Shown: positions 8,497-17,022 of the stretch, one piece after another
Numbering within the stretch: the stretch's first letter is position 1
Layout: every line of letters begins with the position of its first letter
From: Actinotalea alkalitolerans
Lineage (GTDB): Bacteria > Actinomycetota > Actinomycetes > Actinomycetales > Cellulomonadaceae
Direction of reading: 5' to 3'
DNA: 64,000 nt
NCBI RefSeq assembly: GCF_023369855.1
Contig: NZ_JAMBPP010000001.1
Span: 248,001 to 312,000 of the forward strand
Translations under genes and position numbers: made by a program
The notes under the pieces: model-generated
The model's database searches: none
The model's input: the letters and a program-made list of their open reading frames with translations, nothing else
Told to the model about the DNA's origin: nothing

Positions 8497-9810
8497 TCAC
8501 CCGGCGCCGACACCGGCTGAGACCTCGCCCCAGCCGGTCACCGCGAGGTCGCCCCACAACGCCCGGCCGGGCTCGGCAGTCGAGCCCTGGTAGGAGTACA
8601 TGGCCACCGCGCCGCCGTGCTGCACGGCCAGTCGGACCTGCGTGAGGGCATCGGTGGGGCTGTTCAGGTACCCGGCGACACCCGGGACGATGCGCGTGCC
8701 CGTCCGGCCCCCGAGCTGCACCTGGTAGGTCAGCCATGTCCGCAGCCACGCCGCCTGGTCCGGCTCCGCCTCGCGGAAGTAGTTCATCGGCATCAGCACG
8801 TCCACCAGGCCGCTCCGCGCCCAGCCCTCCCAGTCCTGGAGCGCCTCGCGGTACGCGCGGGTGTCGGCGAACGACGCCGTCCCCGCGCCACCAGGGCCCT
8901 CCCCCCAGCTGATCACAGCGGCCGAGAGCAGCGGTGACCTCTCGCCGGCCCGGATCGCATCCCGGGCGGCCAGCAGCAGCGCGTCGACCTGCTCACGACG
9001 CCACTGCGACCACGACGGGTCCTGCGGCTCGGGGACCTCGATCGCACCCGTCTGCGCCTGGTACAGGGCGATCGCCCTCGGGTGGTAGCCGTGCCGCTCG
9101 GAGGCGTAGCGCACGTAGTCCAGGTGGATCCCGTCGACCGCGTACCGGGAGGCGATCTCACCGACGACCTCCGCGAGATGCTCGCGGACCTCGGGCAGCG
9201 CCGGGTCGAGGTACTCGTCCCACGTCCCGTCGACGGTGCGGGTCACCCACCGGTCGGCCTCCGGGGCCGAGACCCCGTGATCGGCGGTCACCCAGCCGTC
9301 CGGGGCGGGCAGGTCCGCGTACGACGCGTGCCAGGTAGGCGCGACCGGCACCCACGCGTGGACCTCGAGACCGGCCGCGTGCCCCTCCTCGAGCAGGGCC
9401 TCCAGGACGTCGAGACCCGGTTCGAGGGCGGGGTCCGCGGTGCGCGGGAGGACCTCGGAGCGGTAGTACGCGTCGTGACGCCGGACCACCTCGGCCACGA
9501 CCGCCGTCGCGCCCGCGGACACCAGGTCGGCGACGACCCCCCGGATGGCCTCCCTGGTCTTCAGGGAGTCGTCGAACAGGTGGACCCAGACCGCTCGGGT
9601 CAGGGCGCTCTCGGCCGACGGCGGCGCGGGGACCTGCTCGGTCGGCGTGGGCGTCGGTTCCGGGAGGTTCGGCTCTGGCGCAGGCCCTGGCTGCGTCGGA
9701 CCCGGATCGACCCCCGGTCCGGACGACGGCTCGTCCCCGGGCCCGCACCCGGTCGCCACGAGGCCGACGAGCACCACGAGACCGAGCACGAGACCCCGAC
9801 CACGTCCCAC
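8497..9810 (-). CDS. lipoprotein with glycoside-hydrolase-like (GHL10/DUF187-type) domain
   Basis: This 437-residue secreted lipoprotein begins at GTG with GGGGAG upstream. It has a hydrophobic signal ending in the lipobox VATGC (Cys22) and then a Pro/Thr-rich linker. A TIM-barrel domain follows with TRAVWVHLFDDSL, EVHAWVPVAPTW, DGIHLDYVRYA and VDVLMPMNYF. This order matches the GHL10/DUF187 family of putative glycosidases that act on cell-surface polysaccharides. It is anchored outside the membrane. Specificity cannot be inferred. It lies 47 bases upstream of the CHAD gene on the same strand, possibly co-transcribed. Confidence 0.82.
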   Translation of the reverse strand: MGRGRGLVLGLVVLVGLVATGCGPGDEPSSGPGVDPGPTQPGPAPEPNLPEPTPTPTEQVPAPPSAESALTRAVWVHLFDDSLKTREAIRGVVADLVSAGATAVVAEVVRRHDAYYRSEVLPRTADPALEPGLDVLEALLEEGHAAGLEVHAWVPVAPTWHASYADLPAPDGWVTADHGVSAPEADRWVTRTVDGTWDEYLDPALPEVREHLAEVVGEIASRYAVDGIHLDYVRYASERHGYHPRAIALYQAQTGAIEVPEPQDPSWSQWRREQVDALLLAARDAIRAGERSPLLSAAVISWGEGPGGAGTASFADTRAYREALQDWEGWARSGLVDVLMPMNYFREAEPDQAAWLRTWLTYQVQLGGRTGTRIVPGVAGYLNSPTDALTQVRLAVQHGGAVAMYSYQGSTAEPGRALWGDLAVTGWGEVSAGVGAG

Positions 9811-9895
9811 GACAGCTCCCCGAAGGCTTCGACGCCAGCGCTGCAGAACACCATCGTCCCACCCGAGCCCAGGGCGGCTCTCCCGGCCCGCCGCC

Positions 9896-9961
9896 GAGGA
9901 CGCACATCCACCGTGAGAACGCCCAGGCGATCGTGCGATCTCGCTGCAGACGTGCGACCTC
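9896..9961 (+). repeat. 66-bp nested palindromic intergenic repeat, copy 5
   Basis: The most diverged copy: outer ends GAGGACGCACATC and GACGTGCGACCTC, inner CGCCC-AGGCGATC-GTGCG. It lies in the 346-base gap between divergent genes, so here it flanks promoters rather than gene ends. Apart from this repeat, and a weak inverted repeat AACGG/CCGTT just upstream of the acetyltransferase gene, I see nothing in that gap. Confidence 0.8.
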
Positions 9962-10156
9962 GCCCTGGCCGGTCGGTGGGTGAGGGCGTCGCTGAGGGAT
10001 CCGCCGACCGGACCAGGCACTCCGCACGCAGTCCGCCGTCGGTGCTGGTGATCGGCACTCCACCCGCTCTGGCCGGCGTCACGTGGGACGAACGGTCCTT
10101 GCCCGGTGGTGGGCACCGTTCCGATGCTGGGAGTACGGGAACCGAGGGAGGCACCG

Positions 10157-10828
10157 ATGACGCCGTCGACACCTGCAACCCGCCCGACCGGGCCTCAGCA
10201 CGACCGTCTGCCGGTGGAGGTGCGACGTCTCGCCCGCGAAGACCTCCCGGTGGCGGCGCGGATGTTCGCCGTCGCCTTCGACAGCGACCCGATGTCCCGC
10301 CTCATGCTCCCGGACGACGACCAGCGTCGCCGGTTCCTCGAGCGTGGGGGACGCCGCCAGATCGAGCGTGCGATCCCCCACCGGCACGTCTTCGGCGCCT
10401 ACCACGACGGGACGCTGTGCGGGATCGCGGTCTGGCTGCCGCCGGGCGTGGCCGTCCGGTCGGCCGAGGCGATCCCAGCGTCCGCCGCCCTCCGAGCGCT
10501 GCGGGTGGGGCTGCGTCACCCGCGTCTCACGGTCCGCTACCTGCGGGCGAGGGCGGCCGCCATGAAGGCGCTCCACCAGTCCGGCGCCTGGCACCTGGCG
10601 TTCCTGGCGACCGACCCCCGCGTCCAGGGGCGCGGGGTGGCCCGCCGGCTGCTCGACCGGGTGCTGCGTCGCGCCGACGAGGACGCCGTCGGCGTGTGGC
10701 TCGAGACGTACGACCCCGCGAACCCGCCGATCTACGAGCGGTTCGACTTCCGGACCACCACGGAGCTCACCGGCAGTGGGGTGCTGCCGCGCCTGTGGCT
10801 CATGGAACGCCCGCCGGCGGACGGCTGA
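10157..10828 (+). CDS. GNAT-family N-acetyltransferase
   Basis: This is a 223-residue acetyl-CoA-dependent acetyltransferase. After a short hydrophilic N-terminus, the GNAT fold shows LAREDLPVAARMFAVAF, then the acetyl-CoA-binding motif A LAFLATDPRVQGRGVARRLL (Q/RxxGxG/A), then VGVWLETYDPANPPIYERF. The closest general group is the actinobacterial GNATs with an N-terminal basic segment; the substrate is unknown. The ATG chosen has GAGGGAGG six bases upstream; a GTG 51 bases earlier would add 17 residues. Confidence 0.85.
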   Translation: MTPSTPATRPTGPQHDRLPVEVRRLAREDLPVAARMFAVAFDSDPMSRLMLPDDDQRRRFLERGGRRQIERAIPHRHVFGAYHDGTLCGIAVWLPPGVAVRSAEAIPASAALRALRVGLRHPRLTVRYLRARAAAMKALHQSGAWHLAFLATDPRVQGRGVARRLLDRVLRRADEDAVGVWLETYDPANPPIYERFDFRTTTELTGSGVLPRLWLMERPPADG

Positions 10829-10881
10829 CCGCCGGTCTCGGGGGACGTGGGACGCGGGACGTTCAGAGCGGACGGGCCAGC

Positions 10882-10911
10882 TGGACTTTGTTGAGAATGA
10901 TTCCTAGTATC
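10882..10911 (+). promoter_or_regulatory. promoter overlapping a candidate Zur/Fur-type box, probably leaderless
   Basis: A -35-like TGGACT and a -10 TAGTAT are separated by 17 bases. The spacer holds TTGAGAATGATTCCTAGTA, which matches the actinobacterial Zur-type core TGAxAATGAT in its left half. The GTG start of the surface protein lies seven bases after the -10, so the transcript probably begins at the start codon. Repression by a zinc-bound regulator sitting on the -10 is the simplest reading. Confidence 0.55.
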
Positions 10912-10916
10912 GTCCC

Positions 10917-13268
10917 GTGCTCGAGACGTCCCCTTTGTCCGCTCCGCTCCCCTCGTCGTCAATCTCCCCGCCACATGCCCGGATCGACACCACCCGCCGG
11001 CGACGCCGCGCCCTCGCCGGGGCCGCAGCACTGCTGCTCGCCCTGGGCGTGGCGACCGAGGCCATGGCCCTGTCACACGCGGCGCCGACGGGTACCGGCC
11101 CCACCGCTGCCGCGCGACAGGTGCTCGCCACCGAGCACACCGACGCCATCTCGGTCTTCCTCGACAAGGGCGCCCTGAGCCTCGCCACCAAGGCGGACCT
11201 CGGGTCGAGTCGTGGAGTCCGGCTCGACCCCGACGCTGTCGTCTTCCACGTCACCGACTCCGCGCTGCGAGCCGCGCCGAGCGGCAGCGCCTTCACCTTC
11301 CTCGGGGTGGCGCCGGGCAGCCCGGTGCACGTGATCCCGCAGGCCTACACGTCCGGCGTGCTCTGGGCCGGGTGGAACACCGAGAGCGTTCCGCCCTCAG
11401 CGGTCGACGGACCGGTCACCCTGACCTGGGAGCAGGTCAGCGGACCGGGCGCGGTCGAGGTGTACGAGAGCGGCCTCGACGGCCCGCGTCGTCTCTTCAG
11501 CAGCCGCGACAGCACGCTGCGGAGCCTGGCGGTGCCCGCGAACACCCACGCGCACGCCAGCTGGGTGTTCACCGCCCCCGGCATCTACAGGGTCACTGTC
11601 AGCGCCTCGGCCCGAACCCCCCAGGGCGCGGCACTGTCAGCACCGCCACGCACCTACGTCTTCGCGGTCGGAGGGACGTCCCTCCCCGCACTCACGACCT
11701 CCGTCTCCCTCGACGCGCAGGCAGCCGACGAGGGACGGGTCAGCATGAGTGCCCAGGTCCGCTGGGCAGGGGCGGAGCAGGCGACGGCGCCCGAAGGTCG
11801 GGTCGAGCTGCTGCACGTCGGCGGAGGCGTCGAGACGCCGCTGGGAGACACCCCGGCATCGGCGGGGCGCGCCCATCTGACGGCGACCGTCCCGGGCGGC
11901 GGGCAGCTCGTCGCGAGGTTCGTCCCCAACGATCCCCAGCTCGTGGCGGGCGCGACCTCCCCCGGGGTGACCAACCCGCTCACGGCCACGGCACCGCAGG
12001 TCACCGGGCTGCGCCAGCAGTACCAGCCCGGCGAGCAGGTCGAGCTGGCACTCGAAGGTCACGACTCCCTGGCCCCCCACGGTGCACGGTGGGCCGTGCA
12101 CCGCGTCGGGGCAGGCGAACCCGAGCAGCACACCGGCTGGACCCTGTCGATGCTCGCCACCGACGACCTCGACGGCGCCCGTGTGGTCGTCGACCTCCAG
12201 GACGCCGACGGCGGGCCCCTGGGCCAGACCCCTCCGGTCGTGATCCGTGTCGCGTCCTCACCGGCTCCGTCCCCCGCACCGTCGCCCGCGCCGCTGTCTC
12301 CGTCACCGACCTCGACGGATCCGCCATCCTCCGTGGAGAGCACGCCCTCGCCGAGCCCCCTCCAGGCTCCGCAGGGCGTCGACGCGGACGCAGCACCGGC
12401 GTGCCTGCCGACGCCGGTCACCGAGACGGTCGACGCGGGCAACGTCGACATCGTCACCGACGGGCACCTCGACCTGGGGCCGACCGTCCGCGACGGCCGC
12501 CTGGTCGCGGCGGTCAAGGACGACCGGTCCGGGACACCCGTGTGGCGATCACCCGAAGAGCTGGTGCTGCACCTCGACGGGACCTCCAGGACACCCGTCC
12601 CCACCGGCGGGGACTTCGCGTTCCTCGGGACGGGACACGTCTGGACGATCCCCCTCGCGCAACGTTCGGGCATCCCCTGGCTCGGGTGGAACACCCAGCA
12701 CCCGACGATCGCGGGACGGACAGCGGGGCCCATCACGATGACGCTCGAGTCCGTCGACGGTCCCGGAGACCTCGCCGTCTACTCCCTGGACACCTTCGGA
12801 GGCGTCGGGGAGCGGTACTTCGGGAGCGTCGAGGGCTTCCCCCGTTCGACCGCCGTCCCCGTCGGTGCGGCAGGCGCGCACGTCCACGGGATCTGGGCCT
12901 TCACCGCCGAGGGGGCCTACCGGGTCACCATCGGCTTCTCGGGCACGGTGGACGGCGCCGCGCTGACGGGCAGTGCGGTCCTCGCCTTCGCGGTCGGCGA
13001 CGTCGACCCCACCACCGCCGTCCAGTCGACGACCGTGACCCGGTACGAGGGACGGACCGCGGACGGGCAGGAGTGCGAGCTCGACCCGGCGCTGACCGGC
13101 CGCGCCCTGGCGCAGACCGGCCTCGACGACCAGTCGCTGACCGACCTCGGCATCGTCAGCGGCGTCCTGCTGGCCGCTGGAACAGCCCTCGCAGGGCTGT
13201 CCGCCGTGGGGCGCGAGCCGCGGCGCCGCAGGTCGAACCCCACCACCTCCCCCACCACCACAGGTTGA
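10917..13268 (+). CDS. sortase-anchored surface protein with two choice-of-anchor M domains
   Basis: This is a 783-residue exported protein. An Arg-rich n-region (TTRRRRRALAG) and hydrophobic core near residues 30-50 form the signal. Two copies of the actinobacterial surface-anchored (choice-of-anchor M) domain lie at about 60-245 and 505-690, each with a VxxGHLDLGP-like opening and an IYRVT or AYRVTI ending. A linker of about 45 residues made of Pro/Ser repeats separates them. The C-terminus has the sortase motif LAQTG at 731-735, a hydrophobic helix and a basic tail, matching class E sortase substrates (LAxTG). Such proteins accompany zinc ABC transporters in other actinobacteria, which agrees with the candidate Zur box. 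Confidence 0.82.
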   Translation: MLETSPLSAPLPSSSISPPHARIDTTRRRRRALAGAAALLLALGVATEAMALSHAAPTGTGPTAAARQVLATEHTDAISVFLDKGALSLATKADLGSSRGVRLDPDAVVFHVTDSALRAAPSGSAFTFLGVAPGSPVHVIPQAYTSGVLWAGWNTESVPPSAVDGPVTLTWEQVSGPGAVEVYESGLDGPRRLFSSRDSTLRSLAVPANTHAHASWVFTAPGIYRVTVSASARTPQGAALSAPPRTYVFAVGGTSLPALTTSVSLDAQAADEGRVSMSAQVRWAGAEQATAPEGRVELLHVGGGVETPLGDTPASAGRAHLTATVPGGGQLVARFVPNDPQLVAGATSPGVTNPLTATAPQVTGLRQQYQPGEQVELALEGHDSLAPHGARWAVHRVGAGEPEQHTGWTLSMLATDDLDGARVVVDLQDADGGPLGQTPPVVIRVASSPAPSPAPSPAPLSPSPTSTDPPSSVESTPSPSPLQAPQGVDADAAPACLPTPVTETVDAGNVDIVTDGHLDLGPTVRDGRLVAAVKDDRSGTPVWRSPEELVLHLDGTSRTPVPTGGDFAFLGTGHVWTIPLAQRSGIPWLGWNTQHPTIAGRTAGPITMTLESVDGPGDLAVYSLDTFGGVGERYFGSVEGFPRSTAVPVGAAGAHVHGIWAFTAEGAYRVTIGFSGTVDGAALTGSAVLAFAVGDVDPTTAVQSTTVTRYEGRTADGQECELDPALTGRALAQTGLDDQSLTDLGIVSGVLLAAGTALAGLSAVGREPRRRRSNPTTSPTTTG

Positions 13269-13297
13269 TCACGCACCACCACACCGAGAGGAACAAC

Positions 13298-14818
13298 ATG
13301 GCACTGACGACACTACGGAGGCGCGCAGGCGTCTCCGGCGCCCTCGCGGCTCTTGCCACGATGGCGCTCACCCTTCCGGCGCAGGCGGTACCGGTCGAGG
13401 AGAGCGTCTACGCGGGCAGGACGGTCATGTCGACCGGCCACCTCGACCTGCTGTACGTCGACGTGATCGACGGCCAGAACCGCTCCATCACGCACACCGA
13501 GCTGGGCAACCTCGATCCGGCCGAGCTGGTGCTGCACGCCAAGCCCTCGGTCGCCTCGCGGACGGTCAGCGCGACCGTCGCCACCCTTCCGGGCATGAAG
13601 GCCCAGGGCGAGACCTACTACCTGCTCCCGCAGACCAGCCAGCTCGGCCAGCTGTTCGTGGGCTTCGGCTACTCCTCGGCCCTGCCGAGCGGCACCGCGA
13701 TCACCCACCAGATCACCGACTTCGAGGGCGCTGGTGAGCTCATCGCCTGGCAGAACTCCGAGGACGGCCCGCTGCCCTTCTTCGGGTCGCACGAGTCCGC
13801 CCCGGCCGCCTTCACGAGCGAGGCGAACCACGAGCACGTCAACTGGGGCTTCACCGAGCTCGGCGAGTACCTCATCACGGTGACGTCGTCGGTGACCGTC
13901 CCGGGCGGGGAGGCCGAGACCCTCGCCCCGGCGACCTACACCGTGCTGGTCGGTGAGGACCTGCCGGCCGCTGACCCGGGCACCGATCCCGGTGACCCGG
14001 TCGACCCGGTCGACCCGGTCGACCCCGTCGACCCGACGGTGCTGAGCATCACGGGTCTCGGGCACCACTACCACGCCGGTGGTATCGCCACCCTGACCGC
14101 GGTCCAGGAGCCCGACACGGGCATCGACCACTACCACTGGTTCACCCGCGCGGACGCCTCCGCGGAGTGGTCGGTCGTGCCCGGTGCCGAGGCGGGCACC
14201 TACAGCTTCGTGGTGCGGACGGCTGACCATGGCTCTCAGGTCAAGGTCGTCCTGTACGACCACGACCACAGCGTGCTCACCGAGTCCGACCCGGTGACGA
14301 TCGCCGTCGACGACCACGGCAACGACCCGGTCAACGGTCCGACCATCACTGCGACGCTCCCCGCTGTCGACGGTGCGCTCACACTGAGCGTCGCCCCAGA
14401 GAACCGTGAGGTCGACCTGGGTGAGCTGACCCTCACCCCCGCCGCCGACCGCTTCGCCGCTGAGGGAGCGCTCAAGCCCATCACGGTGACCGACACGCGG
14501 GCGGGCGACCCGGGCTGGTCGGCCTCGGGCCGGGTCCGCGCCTTCACCACCATCGACGGGTCCACCCTCACGGGTGCGCACCTCGGGTGGGCCCCCAGCG
14601 TCCTCGAGGCGAGCGAGGGGCAGTCCGTCACCGCCGGACCCGCAGTCGCGGGAACGCTGAGCGGCGGCCCGGGCGTGGGTGCCTGGAGCGTGCTCGGTCA
14701 GGCGCCGGAGGGTGCCGGGCGCGGCACCACTCAGCTCGGTGCAGAGCTCCTGCTCGAGGCCCCGACCACGCTCGAGCCCGGTACCTACACCGGGATGCTC
14801 ATCCTGACCGTCATCTGA
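13298..14818 (+). CDS. secreted choice-of-anchor M domain protein with His-rich linker domain
   Basis: This 506-residue protein has a signal peptide ending near LPAQAVPVEE and a choice-of-anchor M domain (about 28-230) opening GRTVMSTGHLDLLYVDVID. A DPV repeat linker follows, then an Ig-like segment rich in His (GLGHHYHAGG, DHYHWF, YDHDHSV) and a C-terminal beta domain. No sortase motif or membrane helix ends it, so it may be released or bound to its anchored neighbour. The ATG has GAGAGGAA upstream, and the gene lies 29 bases behind the anchored paralogue. The His clusters suggest metal binding. Confidence 0.8.
   Translation: MALTTLRRRAGVSGALAALATMALTLPAQAVPVEESVYAGRTVMSTGHLDLLYVDVIDGQNRSITHTELGNLDPAELVLHAKPSVASRTVSATVATLPGMKAQGETYYLLPQTSQLGQLFVGFGYSSALPSGTAITHQITDFEGAGELIAWQNSEDGPLPFFGSHESAPAAFTSEANHEHVNWGFTELGEYLITVTSSVTVPGGEAETLAPATYTVLVGEDLPAADPGTDPGDPVDPVDPVDPVDPTVLSITGLGHHYHAGGIATLTAVQEPDTGIDHYHWFTRADASAEWSVVPGAEAGTYSFVVRTADHGSQVKVVLYDHDHSVLTESDPVTIAVDDHGNDPVNGPTITATLPAVDGALTLSVAPENREVDLGELTLTPAADRFAAEGALKPITVTDTRAGDPGWSASGRVRAFTTIDGSTLTGAHLGWAPSVLEASEGQSVTAGPAVAGTLSGGPGVGAWSVLGQAPEGAGRGTTQLGAELLLEAPTTLEPGTYTGMLILTVI
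13994..14029 (+). repeat. in-frame 9-bp tandem repeat encoding (DPV)n
   Basis: Four head-to-tail units of GACCCGGTC (the last GACCCCGTC) encode Asp-Pro-Val repeats between the anchor M domain and the His-rich domain. It acts as an extended spacer and is a likely site of length variation. Confidence 0.85.
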
Positions 14819-14827
14819 CCCGCTCTG

Positions 14828-14862
14828 CCGTGGCCCCCCGGATCACCTCCGGGGGGCCACGG
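14828..14862 (+). terminator. strong hairpin after the surface-protein genes
   Basis: A perfect 15-bp stem, CCGTGGCCCCCCGGA against TCCGGGGGGCCACGG, closes on the five-base loop TCACC. It starts ten bases after the stop of the secreted protein. There is no T-run, as is usual in very high G+C actinobacteria. It may reduce expression of the following membrane-protein gene relative to the first two, or stabilise the upstream mRNA end. Confidence 0.7.
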
Positions 14863-14881
14863 TGCGCCCGAGGAGACCCCC

Positions 14882-16108
14882 ATGCCCGGACACCGTTCAC
14901 CCCTCACCCGGCACCGGTGGCGCAGCATGCTGCGCACCGCGGCAGCAGAGCTGACGACCCGCACCGGCCTCGTCCTGCTGTCGGCCGCCCTCGCTGCGGG
15001 GATCGGTGCGACCGAGCCACCCCCTGATGCCGCGCCCGAACCGGCGCCGACCTCGTGGTCGGTCGCCCCCGCGACCAGCGAGGGACCGGACGGCCGGGCC
15101 CGGTTCGAGTACATCGTGGAGCCGGGCCACCAGTACGACGACCACGTGGCGATCCGGAACGTGGGCACCGAGCCCCTCGAGCTCGAGGTGTACGCGGCGG
15201 ACGCCGCGAGCGGTGAGGACGGGAGCTTCACGGTCCTCGCGTCCGACGAGCCCAGCAGCGCAGTGGGCGGCTGGCTCACCCTGCCTGTCCAGAACCTGGA
15301 GATCGCACCCCGCGACACCGCCCTGGTCCCGTTCAGCATGATCATCCCGTCGGAGGTCGAGCCGGGGGACTACGCCGGAGGCATCGTCGCGGTGGTGCAC
15401 ACCCAGGGCACCGGCGAGACCTCTGGGGTCGACGTGCAGACCAGGGTCGGTACCCGCGTGTACGTGCGGGTCGCCGGCCCGGTCGAACCGGGACTGACGG
15501 TGGAGTCGGTCACCGCCTCGTACGCGCACGTCGTCAACCCCGCTCGACCCGGGAGCTCCGTGGTGAGCTACACCGTGGTGAACACCGGGAACGTGCGTCT
15601 GGACGCCGTGCCCACCGTCGAGGTGAAGGCTCCCTTCGGCCTCTGGTCGCACGTCGTCGAGGCAGACCCTGTGGTCGACCTGTTCCCCGGGATGGCCGTC
15701 TCCCGCACGATCGAGCTGCCCGTGGCACCCCTCGGGCCCATGACCGTGGACGTCGTCGTGCAGCCCGTCGCCTCAGCGGGCCAGGAGATCACCGTGCCGC
15801 AGGTGCGGGCCGGCACGGTGATCTGGGCTGTGCCCTGGGCCGCCCTGGTGGTCCTCGTGCTCCTCGCGCTCGTCGTCTGGTCGGCGGTGCGGGCGCGGCG
15901 ACGGGTGCGCGAGCGTACCGATGGGCCCACCAGGGCAGGAAGCACGACGCCGGCACCCGAGCGGGCTCCCACGACTGACCGCCCAGCGCCGGCCCACCCG
16001 CGCGAGCCCGACGACGCAGCGACCCCGCGAGGCGGGACGGCCGACGAGCGCCCCGAGGTGCTCCCCACCGGGCGGGCCACCCCCGCGGCAGGTCGGGACC
16101 CCCGGTGA
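14882..16108 (+). CDS. DUF916-like membrane-anchored extracellular protein
   Basis: This is a 408-residue protein with an N-terminal signal-like helix. A DUF916/WxL-binding type beta-sandwich (about 55-200) contains RFEYIVEPGHQYDDHVAIRN and PSEVEPGDYAGGIVAVVHTQ. A second beta domain follows (about 200-315), then a transmembrane helix (WAALVVLVLLALVVWSAV) and a basic, low-complexity cytoplasmic tail. This architecture parallels the DUF916 proteins that attach surface proteins to the envelope. Its place behind the two anchor M proteins suggests it belongs to the same surface assembly. Confidence 0.78.
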   Translation: MPGHRSPLTRHRWRSMLRTAAAELTTRTGLVLLSAALAAGIGATEPPPDAAPEPAPTSWSVAPATSEGPDGRARFEYIVEPGHQYDDHVAIRNVGTEPLELEVYAADAASGEDGSFTVLASDEPSSAVGGWLTLPVQNLEIAPRDTALVPFSMIIPSEVEPGDYAGGIVAVVHTQGTGETSGVDVQTRVGTRVYVRVAGPVEPGLTVESVTASYAHVVNPARPGSSVVSYTVVNTGNVRLDAVPTVEVKAPFGLWSHVVEADPVVDLFPGMAVSRTIELPVAPLGPMTVDVVVQPVASAGQEITVPQVRAGTVIWAVPWAALVVLVLLALVVWSAVRARRRVRERTDGPTRAGSTTPAPERAPTTDRPAPAHPREPDDAATPRGGTADERPEVLPTGRATPAAGRDPR

Positions 16109-16905
16109 CTCGGAGCCGGTCGGACGCGGCGCGCTCGACGGGGCCGACGAGCAACGGTCGGCTCGACCCGGAGCTCGCGGTCGGCTGGGTCGCTTCCTGG
16201 GACCGGCAGCAGGAGGCGTACGCGGTCGGCCGCGAGGAGCGCTTCGCGGTCGTCGCCGAGGTGGTCGCGACGGTCGTCGCCGCACGGCCGGCGCCGGTCG
16301 TGGTCGACCTCGGCTGCGGCCCCGGCTCGCTCGCGCTCCGCGTGGCGCGCCGCATCCCCCGCGCCCGGGTGATCGGCATCGACACCGACCCGCTGCTGCT
16401 CGCGCTCGGGCGGGCGGCGTCGCCAGAGGTCGACCTGGTCGAGGGGGTCGTGGCGGCCCCCGGGTGGACCGGTGCTCTCCCGCGCCCGCTCGACGCCGTC
16501 GTGTCCTCGACGGCCCTGCACTACCTCCGGCCCGACGACCTGCTCGGTGTGTACACCGACCTGGCGGCCCTCGTGCGACCCGGCGGTGTGCTCGTCAACG
16601 CCGACCACCTCCCCGCCGACGACGCCGTCCTGGAGACCCTCGCGCGCGACGTGTCACGCCGGCCCAGGTACGACGCGGAGCCGCCGCTGGACGCGGCCAC
16701 GGCCTGGAGCTCCTGGTGGGACGCGGTCGCAGCGGAGCCGCTCCTTCAGGATCTTCTCGACGAGCGCCGTCGTCGGCCGCAGGTCACCGATGATCACCCC
16801 CTGTCCGCAGCAACCCACTCGCGCCTGCTCCGCGAGAGCGGCTTCCGCCACTGCGGGGTGGTCTGGCAGGACGGCCCCAGCACGGTCCTCGTCGCCGTGC
16901 GGTAG
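16105..16905 (+). CDS. class I SAM-dependent methyltransferase
   Basis: This 266-residue enzyme has the SAM-binding motif VVVDLGCGPGSLALRVA, the acidic end of strand two in VIGIDTDPLLL, and post-motif residues in STALHYLRPDDL. Its GTG start overlaps the previous stop (GTGA), so it is translated with the DUF916-like gene, although a functional link is not obvious. The N-terminal helix with VGWVASWDRQQEAY is typical of small-molecule methyltransferases of this group. The substrate is unknown. Confidence 0.85.
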   Translation: MTRSRSDAARSTGPTSNGRLDPELAVGWVASWDRQQEAYAVGREERFAVVAEVVATVVAARPAPVVVDLGCGPGSLALRVARRIPRARVIGIDTDPLLLALGRAASPEVDLVEGVVAAPGWTGALPRPLDAVVSSTALHYLRPDDLLGVYTDLAALVRPGGVLVNADHLPADDAVLETLARDVSRRPRYDAEPPLDAATAWSSWWDAVAAEPLLQDLLDERRRRPQVTDDHPLSAATHSRLLRESGFRHCGVVWQDGPSTVLVAVR

Positions 16906-16931
16906 CACGTGGTCTCTCGCCGCTCGCAGCC

Positions 16932-16997
16932 GAGGACGCACACGTGCAGCGAGGACGCACAGGCGTCCGTGCGTCCTCGCTGGAGATGTGCGACCTC
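16932..16997 (+). repeat. 66-bp nested palindromic intergenic repeat, copy 6 (perfect inner stem)
   Basis: In this copy the inner stem is perfect over ten pairs, GAGGACGCAC against GTGCGTCCTC, around the loop AGGCGTCC. The outer arms are GAGGACGCAC and GTGCGACCTC. It lies between the convergent methyltransferase and His-rich protein genes. No further copy is found in the remaining 47 kb. Confidence 0.88.
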
Positions 16998-17022
16998 GCG
17001 CCGGGCGCGGGGCAGGCTGGGC

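Noticed and set aside
163-16997. CRISPR array as an explanation for the 66-bp repeats
   Set aside because: Spacing is irregular by kilobases with genes between, units are palindromic and diverged, and no cas genes are present.
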